Source: Chlamydiota bacterium
GTDB lineage: Bacteria > Chlamydiota > Chlamydiia > Chlamydiales > Simkaniaceae
Assembly: GCA_029556005.1 (NCBI GenBank)
Contig: JAKQGT010000097.1
Coordinates: forward strand, 1 to 6,080
Length of the DNA stretch: 6,080 nucleotides
Reading direction: 5' to 3'
Part shown: piece after piece, positions 1 through 5,471 of the stretch
Numbering within the stretch: position 1 is the stretch's first letter
Layout: each line of letters opens with the position of its first letter
Notes under the pieces: generated by a model
Told to the model about the DNA's origin: nothing
What the model saw: only the letters and a program-made list of their open reading frames with translations
Database searches by the model: none
Translations under genes and position numbers: made by a program

Positions 1-36
1 CTTCAGGCGCCTTGAACTTTCCTTCTATGAAGAACT
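1..36. repeat. Partial, diverged second copy of the palindromic element's inner segment
   Basis: Positions 1-36 match positions 162-197 in the same orientation, sharing the core TCAGGCGCCTTGAA and then TTT-CTTC-AT with scattered, mostly transition, differences. Similarity fades after about position 36. The reverse strand of both copies can be read as KFKAPE/KFKAPD. The copy runs off the window edge, so its full extent is unknown. Positions 37-67 show nothing recognisable. It is best read as a remnant of, or neighbour to, the element at 68-231. Confidence 0.6.
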
Positions 37-67
37 TAAGAAACAAATTTTAATGCGTTAGCCCTGC

Positions 68-231
68 CTAGACAGCGTCATCATAAGAGGATCAATTCTT
101 GAGTGGCTTCTGGAGAAAACTTCATTGTTGCCTTCCTTCGAAAGCCCAATGGGGCTTTCTGCATCAGGCGCCTTGAATTTTTCTTCCATAAGCCACTCCT
201 TTATTGATTCTCCTATGACGACACTATCTAG
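68..231. mobile_element. MITE-like 164-bp imperfect palindrome bounded by CTAG
   Basis: The sequence reads almost the same on both strands around a centre at 149/150. The outer arms 68-114 and 185-231 match at about 37 of 47 positions without a gap. The middle of the arms matches after a one-base shift, and the core GAAAGCCC (140-147)/GGGCTTTC (152-159) is perfect. CTAG lies at both extremities (68-71 and 228-231). It could be the inverted-repeat tip or a 4-bp target duplication, because CTAG is itself palindromic. No transposase is encoded. A 62-codon open frame on the minus strand (58-246, TTG start) lies mostly inside the palindrome and is probably a by-product. As RNA the element would fold into one long hairpin. 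It occupies most of the space upstream of rmuC, so it may supply or block regulatory signals there. The IS family that would mobilise it is not identifiable. Confidence 0.6.
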
Positions 232-245
232 AAAAAAATTCCCCA

Positions 246-265
246 ATCCCCTTTAATAGGGGGAT
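246..265 (+). promoter_or_regulatory. Hairpin covering the start codon of rmuC
   Basis: ATCCCC (246-251) can pair with GGGGAT (260-265) across an 8-base loop. The right arm contains the G-run that would be the only purine-rich ribosome contact, and also the first two bases of the ATG at 264. The G-run touches the start codon instead of sitting 5-9 bases upstream, so rmuC seems to be poorly initiated or controlled at translation. The stem is short, and the interpretation is inference. Confidence 0.3.
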
Positions 266-1514
266 GGAATACATAATCCCCATCCTTCCCATTTGTTTAG
301 CGATTTATTTTTTCTTAAGAGGGCAAAAGCTTAAAGAGGAGAATATTCGTCTCAAGGCAGAAAAACAGGCACAGGAGCATGCTACAGAAGAGAAATTGGC
401 TCTATTAGCAAGTACGCAAGAAAGACTTTCACAGGCGTTTAAAGCCCTTTCTGCAGAAGCTCTTGAAAAGAGCAACACCTCTTTTTTGCAACTCGCGAAA
501 GAAACGCTAGGAAAGTTTCAGGAAAAAGCTAAAGGGGATCTCGACAAAAAGCATCAATCGATTGAGGAAGTCCTAAAACCTGTAAAAGAATCCCTTGTGA
601 AGTTGGACACAGGGATGCGTGCCCTTGAAAAAGAGCGCAAGGGAGAGCAGGAATCCTTAAAACAACAACTTAAAATGATGGTGGATGCTGAAAAAGAATT
701 GCGCACAGAGACGTCTACACTGGTAAAGGCCTTGCGCATGCCCATTATACGCGGAAGATGGGGAGAGATGCAGCTACGGCGTGTGGTAGAGCTAGCAGGA
801 ATGGTGAGTCATTGCGATTTTTATGAGCAAGAAACAGAGGGGGGAATGCGCCCCGATATGATTGTTCGCTTACCAGGGGATAAGCAAGTGATTGTCGATG
901 CCAAAACACCGTGCGAAGCCTATTTAGATGCCATCCAAACTCAAGATGGAGACGTAAAGGAAGAAAGGTTCAAAACACATGCGCGCCATGTCAGGCAGCA
1001 TGTGATGGCTCTTGGAAAAAAGGCCTATTGGCAAAGCTTTCAACCAACTCCCGAGTTTGTCATCCTTTTTATCCCTTCGGACAACTTCTTTAGTTCTGCC
1101 CTAGAATTTGACCCTACATTAATAGAAGTTGGTGTGGAACAAGGGGTGATCATTGCCACTCCGACCACTCTGATTGGACTACTCCGGGCAATCGCTTACG
1201 GCTGGAAGCAAGAGAACCTGTCACGTCATGCCGAAGAGGTGAGCAAGTTGGGGCATGAACTTTATAAACGCATCGCCGATATGCGTGAGCATTGGAATAA
1301 AGTAGGGAGGAGCCTATCTAGTAGTGTGGAGGCCTATAATAAAGCTGTGGGTTCCCTAGAGTCCAGGGTCCTTGTTTCTGCACGCAAATTCAAGGAGATG
1401 GGAGCGGCTTCCCGGACATTAGAGCTTGAACCCCTAGAAGGAATCGACCGCATCCCTCGTGAACTACAAGCCCCCGAAATGAAAACAGTTGACCTACTGG
1501 AAGAAGAGCGTTAA
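264..1514 (+). CDS. rmuC: RmuC family DNA recombination protein
   Basis: This 416-residue protein has the RmuC layout: an N-terminal membrane anchor (about residues 3-19), a long Lys/Glu/Gln-rich coiled coil (about 20-155) and the conserved RmuC domain (about 160-385). Recognisable blocks include GRWGEMQLRRVVELAGM (164-180), RPDMIVRLPG (196-205) and VIVDAKTP (209-216). D198 followed by D212-x-K214 resembles a PD-(D/E)xK nuclease core, which has been proposed for this family. E. coli RmuC is about 475 residues, so the length is normal. In E. coli, loss of RmuC raises recombination at inverted repeats, hence the name; its biochemical activity is not settled. The protein probably acts on DNA near the inner membrane. 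ATG at 264 is the only start that keeps the anchor, but its ribosome site is abnormal. The downstream small gene follows after 9 bp and is probably co-transcribed. Confidence 0.93.
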   Translation: MEYIIPILPICLAIYFFLRGQKLKEENIRLKAEKQAQEHATEEKLALLASTQERLSQAFKALSAEALEKSNTSFLQLAKETLGKFQEKAKGDLDKKHQSIEEVLKPVKESLVKLDTGMRALEKERKGEQESLKQQLKMMVDAEKELRTETSTLVKALRMPIIRGRWGEMQLRRVVELAGMVSHCDFYEQETEGGMRPDMIVRLPGDKQVIVDAKTPCEAYLDAIQTQDGDVKEERFKTHARHVRQHVMALGKKAYWQSFQPTPEFVILFIPSDNFFSSALEFDPTLIEVGVEQGVIIATPTTLIGLLRAIAYGWKQENLSRHAEEVSKLGHELYKRIADMREHWNKVGRSLSSSVEAYNKAVGSLESRVLVSARKFKEMGAASRTLELEPLEGIDRIPRELQAPEMKTVDLLEEER

Positions 1515-1523
1515 GTTTAGGGC

Positions 1524-1709
1524 ATGAAACGAGCAGTATTTTCACTTCTTATTTTTGTGATCTTGATTGGGGGAGGGTCTTTTCTATATACCAAGTGGCA
1601 TTTCTTCCAAGAAGATACAGCGACATTTGTTCATGATAAGCCCATCACGTGCTCTAAATGTGGAGATCTATTGTGGCACGGGGGGAAAGCCCACAGTTGT
1701 GACGATTAA
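1524..1709 (+). CDS. Small membrane-anchored protein with a zinc-ribbon-like Cys/His cluster
   Basis: I do not recognise the family. The 61-residue product has a hydrophobic N-terminal helix (about residues 4-22) preceded by Lys-Arg. A short linker leads to C43-x2-C46, H52, H57 and C59, a spacing that could bind one zinc or other metal ion, or form disulfides if the tail is exported. The Lys-Arg before the helix suggests either a signal anchor with the tail outside or an uncleaved export signal; there is no clear lipobox. The gene starts 9 bp after rmuC with a weak AGGG just upstream, so it is probably translated from the same mRNA. Its TAA stop (1707-1709) is also the left target-site copy of the element that follows, so the reading frame seems untouched by that insertion. 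A real gene is likely, given the coherent membrane segment plus metal-ligand motif. Confidence 0.65.
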   Translation: MKRAVFSLLIFVILIGGGSFLYTKWHFFQEDTATFVHDKPITCSKCGDLLWHGGKAHSCDD

Positions 1710-1903
1710 TACCAATTGTAAAAATTAAAATTACAAATTAGCTTGCAGATTTTTATGCAAAACTACGCTTGGAGATCGATACTAACCATATGATGGTTAG
1801 CGAGATCGAAAGTGTATACTCAAACAACTTTTGAAGTTGTTTGAGTATAGTTTTCCGAAAAAAGATCAAGATGAATTTGCAATTTTATTTGTGGAAATTG
1901 GTA
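1710..1903. mobile_element. MITE-like element with TACCAATT terminal inverted repeats and TAA target duplication
   Basis: The left end (from 1710) and the reverse complement of the right end (from 1903) share TACCAATT. After a diverged stretch they share AAAATT and, one base later, CAAATT, giving terminal inverted repeats of about 30 bp. TAA flanks both sides (1707-1709 and 1904-1906), consistent with a 3-bp target duplication of the TNA type known for some IS5-group elements. Inside are two hairpins: CTAACCAT/ATGGTTAG (1782-1789/1793-1800), extended by flanking GATC bases, and a perfect 16-bp stem at 1815-1849. There is no room for a transposase. The element fills the gap between the convergent 61-residue gene and putP, and its right end overlaps the last codons of putP. 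Confidence 0.7.
1815..1849. terminator. Perfect 16-bp hairpin, possible bidirectional terminator
   Basis: TATACTCAAACAACTT (1815-1830) pairs without mismatch with 1834-1849 across a 3-base TTG loop. It lies between two convergent genes, where a bidirectional terminator is expected. However, it is AT-rich, is followed on the + strand only by GTTTTCC and has no T-run on the minus strand. It may therefore be mainly a structural part of the mobile element, acting as a weak terminator or as an mRNA 3'-end stabiliser. Confidence 0.4.
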
Positions 1904-3336
1904 TAACTCACTTCAACTTCTGGTACACGAGCAGGAGTTAACTGAGAAACAGCCCAATTGAATCCAAGCCCTATAAAAAAAGCGGGAAGGAGGGGATGGA
2001 TAGAAAGGGGAAGGAGGGGATTGACCAAAGGCCAGCAGGCAGAAACGAGTCCCCCTGAGAGCATCCCGATCCAGGCCCCCTGTTTATTCGCCCGTTTTGA
2101 GTAGAGCATATAAAGGAGGAGGGGGCCAAAAGCGGCACCAAGTCCAGCCCAAGCATATTCGACAAGAGCAAAAATGGAAGAAGGTTTTAGATAGGCCACT
2201 CCTAGCGCTAAAAATGCAACGCCGAGGATCCCTAAGCGGGAGATGAGGAGAAGTTTTTGGTCACTGGCTTTAGAGTGCAGGAACTTTTTATAGAAGTCCT
2301 CGGAAAGAATCGAGGAGAGGACCAGCATTTGAGAACTCATCACATTGATAATGGCGGCGATGATGGCACATAAAATAAACCCAATGAGAAAGGGATGAAA
2401 ACTCTCCTTTACCATTTCGATGAAAATCATTTCAGGGTTCCCGATTCCTTGGGTAAAAAATCCTAAGCCCACAAAGCCCACAAAAGTTGCTGCAGAAAGA
2501 GAGAGAATCATCCAAGTCATGCCGACCCATTTCGATTTGGAGATTTTGGAGACATCGCGGATCCCCATAAATTTCGTGATGATATGAGGTTGTCCAAAGT
2601 AGCCCAGCCCCCAGCCTAAAGCGAGGGAAAGAATCTGCAGGAGGGTTAGCCCTTTAAAAGAAGGAATGAGAGAAAAAGAGAGGTTTTTGAGGGCCATAGC
2701 CGATTGAATGCCTGAAAAGCCTCCAACCTTAGGTAACAGGATGATAGGGACAATTAAGATCACGGCTAGAAGAAAGAGTCCTTGGAAGAGATCCAGCCAC
2801 GCTAGGGTAACAAACCCCCCGATCAAGACATAGGTGACAACGATAGCGATTCCTAATAATATTCCTAGAGAGTAAGGCATCCCAAAAAGGCTCTCAGCAA
2901 GGAGACCGAGTCCGATAAGGCCGGCTGCGATATAAATTGTATAGAAAAGAAAGCAGATTGCAGCGGAAAAGAGGCGGATCCGACCTGAGTGATCCTGGAG
3001 GCGGTGTTCAAAAAAGCCTGATAGGGTCAGCGTCCCCGTTTGTTCGGTGAGTACACGGATTTTGGGAGCAATCCACTGCCAGTTAAGGAGCATACAAAGG
3101 GTTAATCCAATGGCTACCCATACGTTGTACATCCCTCCCAAAAAGATAATGGCAGGATACCCCATAAACAGCCAGTTGCTCATATCGCTCGCATGGGCTG
3201 CAAGGGCTGTCAGCCAGTACCCCAGAGAGCGGTTGCCAATCAAAAACTCCGAAGAGCTCGTTTGCTTGCGGTAAGAAAAAATTCCTACAATAAGAGCAAA
3301 GATAAAGTATAATAGGATCGCTGAAAACTGAATCAT
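1885..3336 (-). CDS. putP: Sodium/proline symporter PutP (SLC5/SSS family)
   Basis: The 483-residue inner-membrane protein has about 12-13 hydrophobic helices and clear PutP signatures: ASDMSNWLFMGYP (49-61), GGFVTLAWLDLFQG (173-186), GWGLGYFGQPHIITKFMGIRD (241-261), SSQMLVLSSILSEDFYK (334-350) and a late YAWAGLGAAFGP block. E. coli PutP is 502 residues long. The family imports L-proline together with Na+. The frame stays open upstream to 3555, but those 73 residues are hydrophilic and overlap the preceding gene. ATG at 3336 begins directly at the first membrane helix, 22 bp after that gene's stop, so it is chosen. The site equivalent to the E. coli Na+ ligands Ser340-Thr341 reads Asn331-Val332 here, so ion use or substrate may differ. 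The last six residues (YTNFHK) and the stop codon are encoded by the terminal repeat of the adjacent mobile element. It is the last gene of the SH3-DUF455-putP operon. Confidence 0.9.
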   Translation of the reverse strand: MIQFSAILLYFIFALIVGIFSYRKQTSSSEFLIGNRSLGYWLTALAAHASDMSNWLFMGYPAIIFLGGMYNVWVAIGLTLCMLLNWQWIAPKIRVLTEQTGTLTLSGFFEHRLQDHSGRIRLFSAAICFLFYTIYIAAGLIGLGLLAESLFGMPYSLGILLGIAIVVTYVLIGGFVTLAWLDLFQGLFLLAVILIVPIILLPKVGGFSGIQSAMALKNLSFSLIPSFKGLTLLQILSLALGWGLGYFGQPHIITKFMGIRDVSKISKSKWVGMTWMILSLSAATFVGFVGLGFFTQGIGNPEMIFIEMVKESFHPFLIGFILCAIIAAIINVMSSQMLVLSSILSEDFYKKFLHSKASDQKLLLISRLGILGVAFLALGVAYLKPSSIFALVEYAWAGLGAAFGPLLLYMLYSKRANKQGAWIGMLSGGLVSACWPLVNPLLPLSIHPLLPAFFIGLGFNWAVSQLTPARVPEVEVSYTNFHK

Positions 3337-3358
3337 TCTCAGACATTTTAGTATAGAA

Positions 3359-4165
3359 TTATATAGATTGCAAGTTTGCGATCCATTCGTCTGAAACTCC
3401 CGCTTTTTTGCGATGCTCTGGATGCAAAATAAATCCCCGCGCCCGTTTGGGAGTGAGCAAGGGTGTGAGCGCTTCTTTCCAAGCCTCCCAATCGCTCTCT
3501 TTTTTTTTGAATTTTTGTAGCCATCTCCAGCCGAAGGAGACATGGGCAATTTCATCTTTCAAAATTCTTTTCATGAGGGCAGCAGAACGCTCATCCCCGT
3601 GTTTTTCAAAAGAGTGTCCATACATAGGGGCAAAATCGAGGTTAGCCATCTCAAAAGTAAGACTCATGACTGAGACATAAGAGAGGGGAGAGGTGAGATA
3701 AGGTGTGTGGCACCAAAAATGACGATAAAGGGGAAGGTCTCCGAAACAGACTTCCAGTTCTTTTAGACGCTTGATATAAAGGCGCACATGCTCCTGCTCT
3801 TCTTTTAACGTATGAGCAACCCCTTTTCTAAAATGGGAGGGTGCTTCTGGAAAGCGCAGTAAAGCATAGGCCATGATTTCAACAGCAAGAAGCTCATGTC
3901 CTGCAAAACGGTGGAGACAAGCGGCTCGATGCTCCTGTTTATCATGGGAGTGGAAAGGGGGGAGTTTTCCTTCTTTACGTTGCTTCGAAAATCCCATGGA
4001 GGGAGGTCTTACAGGTTCATTCCACATCATGGGAGAACCCGGATCATGGTCGGTCAAAATATCTGGAGTGAAAAGCTTTTCTTCAAGGGTGTCAGCACCT
4101 AAAATACGAATGGCCCATTCCCTCATCTCTAAGGAGATAGGAGAATGGGCTGAAAAGGCATCCAA
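3359..4165 (-). CDS. DUF455 family ferritin-like (putative di-metal) protein
   Basis: The 268-residue product matches the DUF455 family, a ferritin-like four-helix protein of unknown reaction. Likely metal ligands are spaced along four helices: E91 or E96 in GHELLAVEIMAYAL, E123-x2-H126 in KEEQEHVRLY, E172 in LTFEMANLDF and E205-x2-H208 in KDEIAHVSFGW. This is the E/ExxH/E/ExxH arrangement of di-iron carboxylate proteins, which suggests an oxidase, hydroxylase or iron-handling role (inference). The family name rests on recognition of these blocks. The chosen start is TTG at 4165, 4 bp after the stop of the SH3 gene, with a purine-rich TAGAG in that gene's end. The next in-frame ATG (4126) would remove 13 residues and has no better ribosome site. 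No signal peptide is visible, so the protein is cytosolic. It is co-directional with putP 22 bp downstream and probably translationally coupled to the SH3 gene. Confidence 0.82.
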   Translation of the reverse strand: MDAFSAHSPISLEMREWAIRILGADTLEEKLFTPDILTDHDPGSPMMWNEPVRPPSMGFSKQRKEGKLPPFHSHDKQEHRAACLHRFAGHELLAVEIMAYALLRFPEAPSHFRKGVAHTLKEEQEHVRLYIKRLKELEVCFGDLPLYRHFWCHTPYLTSPLSYVSVMSLTFEMANLDFAPMYGHSFEKHGDERSAALMKRILKDEIAHVSFGWRWLQKFKKKESDWEAWKEALTPLLTPKRARGFILHPEHRKKAGVSDEWIANLQSI

Positions 4166-4169
4166 TTGC

Positions 4170-5333
4170 TTACTCTACATCTAGGACGTAATAAGCGGGA
4201 AAAGCAAAGTTATTATTAGGTCTTGAGGAGACCATCAAATTCACGCGTTTGCCTACGTATTCATCTAGATTGATATGGGTACTGTAGATATAAGCTACAA
4301 TCACATCATGATCTTTGAGTACAAAATCCCCAGGCTTATTTTTTACGGGTTCTTTGTAAGATTCTAAGATTCCTGAAACGTTTTGACACTTCAGCTTTTG
4401 ATCTTTATAAAAGTCTTCAATGGTTTTTGCATGGTGCATCGAGGACCAGCTTAAGTAGAGAGCTTCTTCGATCGGCTCCCACACTTTCATACGATCTGTT
4501 GGCGAAGTTGTTTCGTCAGATCTAAAGGAGACTTCGTAGATGTCTTCGACTTGTCCTTTGCCCATTTTAGAGGCTTTAGCTTCTAAAAAGGCGATTTTGC
4601 GATGCAAATAGTCTTCTTGAGCTTCAGATAAAGATTTAGCAGCCTTTGCTACAAGAGAGGGGAAATCTGTGTAATCATTGATAATGGTTTGAAACCCTTT
4701 TGTAATCCGGTCGATATCAATTTCATGAAAGGCTTTGCGCATTTCTGATTGACTCAGTAACTGGGTAGACTCAAAAAGCTGCGTAACAGTTGCTTTTCTT
4801 TTATCTTGGACAGCTTTTAACTCGGGTTTGCCCGCATACTCAACATACTCTTTTGCAATGAAAAACTGGGTATCTTTTGGGGCGGCAATTTCCATCCATT
4901 TGGTGTTATCAGGGCAGATTTCTCCTTTAACAGACTGTCCCGTACTGTAATGGCCGATGATTGGAGCATCGCGGTCTGGAGAGAGGCGAATGTTCACGCG
5001 GTCTCCTTCCACAGTGTCATCAATGATAAAACCCCGAAAAATATAGGCTTTTAGATCGGCAGGAGCTTCAACAGCGTAAAAATCTCCTTTTTCTCCAACA
5101 ACAACGACATATTCGTCTTTAGCAAGCTCAGAAATGATATAGCTATCTAAATCTGCAGAGCTGCGCATACGGACGTTGTTACCAATGATTTTTCCCGTAA
5201 AGCTATTAAATTTTCCATGGTTTTGAACGGGTTTGTTTTCGACAGAAGTTATGGATTTGTCGAGGGGGGGTGCTGCATCTGCAAACACTACCCCTATGGC
5301 AGTCGTTGCGATTAATGCAAATGCTTTATACAT
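4170..5333 (-). CDS. Secreted protein with two N-terminal bacterial SH3 domains (Ctad1/CT017-like)
   Basis: Starting at the ATG at 5333, the product has 387 residues. An export signal of about 20 residues (MYKAFALIATTAIGVVFADA) ends in an Ala-x-Ala-type cleavage site before APPLDK. Two consecutive SH3b domains follow: about 47-104 (NNVRMRSSADLDSYIISELAKD-type start) and about 112-165 (VNIRLSPDRDAPIIGHYSTG). A charged helical region (about 175-260) and a C-terminal beta-rich segment ending YYVLDVE complete it. A signal peptide plus paired SH3b domains in a protein of this size recalls the chlamydial adhesin/invasin Ctad1 (CT017), which binds host integrin beta1. This is by layout only; orthology is not shown. 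SH3b domains also bind peptidoglycan, so a periplasmic envelope role is the main alternative. A TTG at 5351 would add six residues but overlaps the AAGGAG site that serves the ATG. First gene of the operon. Confidence 0.85.
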   Translation of the reverse strand: MYKAFALIATTAIGVVFADAAPPLDKSITSVENKPVQNHGKFNSFTGKIIGNNVRMRSSADLDSYIISELAKDEYVVVVGEKGDFYAVEAPADLKAYIFRGFIIDDTVEGDRVNIRLSPDRDAPIIGHYSTGQSVKGEICPDNTKWMEIAAPKDTQFFIAKEYVEYAGKPELKAVQDKRKATVTQLFESTQLLSQSEMRKAFHEIDIDRITKGFQTIINDYTDFPSLVAKAAKSLSEAQEDYLHRKIAFLEAKASKMGKGQVEDIYEVSFRSDETTSPTDRMKVWEPIEEALYLSWSSMHHAKTIEDFYKDQKLKCQNVSGILESYKEPVKNKPGDFVLKDHDVIVAYIYSTHINLDEYVGKRVNLMVSSRPNNNFAFPAYYVLDVE

Positions 5334-5340
5334 TTTGAAA

Positions 5341-5346
5341 CTCCTT
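5341..5346 (-). promoter_or_regulatory. Shine-Dalgarno site fixing the start of the SH3-domain gene
   Basis: The minus strand reads AAGGAG, followed by 7 bases and then ATG at 5333, which is ideal spacing. A TTG-initiated start at 5351 would place this site inside the coding sequence, so the ATG is preferred. Confidence 0.85.
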
Positions 5347-5371
5347 CTCAATAGAGATATACTAAATTTCC

Positions 5372-5400
5372 ATTCTAGGAGCTTCTCCTTTTATTGACCA
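5372..5400 (-). promoter_or_regulatory. Candidate sigma70/sigma66-type promoter of the SH3-DUF455-putP operon
   Basis: On the minus strand TGGTCA (5400-5395, 4 of 6 bases of the -35 consensus) is followed after exactly 17 bases by TAGAAT (5377-5372, 5 of 6 bases of the -10 consensus). It lies between the terminator of the upstream gene and the ribosome-binding site, where a promoter is needed. An alternative -10 (TAGTAT, 5364-5359) has no matching -35. Confidence 0.42.
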
Positions 5401-5405
5401 GGAAT

Positions 5406-5435
5406 AAAAAAACCTCCCACGAAAAATGGGAGGTT
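5406..5435 (-). terminator. Intrinsic terminator of the SWIM-motif gene
   Basis: On the minus strand AACCTCCCA (5435-5427) pairs perfectly with TGGGAGGTT (5419-5411) around the 7-base loop TTTTTCG. A run of seven T (5412-5406) follows or overlaps the stem end. It lies 36 bp beyond the stop codon at 5472 and separates that gene from the SH3 operon. Confidence 0.92.
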
Positions 5436-5471
5436 TAATCTATCTATCCACACGAGAAATTTTTCTAGTGA

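Noticed and set aside
204..230. TTGATT...TATCTA as an rmuC promoter reading out of the element
   Set aside because: Spacing is only 15 bases and both boxes fall inside palindrome sequence that constrains them, so the match is not convincing.
58..246. 62-codon minus-strand open frame with a TTG start as a gene
   Set aside because: It lies almost wholly inside the palindromic element, has no ribosome-binding site and no recognisable domain; the frame is explained by the repeat.
1782..1849. Two neighbouring hairpins as a CRISPR-like array, riboswitch or tRNA
   Set aside because: The stems differ in sequence, there are no spacers or repeated units, and no tRNA or aptamer consensus is present; they are internal to the MITE-like element.
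3337..3555. 73-residue N-terminal extension of PutP
   Set aside because: It overlaps the 3' end of the DUF455 gene in another frame, is hydrophilic and unlike PutP; the ATG at 3336 begins at the first membrane helix.
3873..4184. Plus-strand open frames of 68-103 codons opposite the DUF455 gene
   Set aside because: They are shadows of the well-supported DUF455 reading frame and show no domain or ribosome site.
5334..5351. TTG start at 5351 for the SH3 protein
   Set aside because: It would place the ideal AAGGAG site inside the coding region and prepend extra residues before a typical signal peptide.
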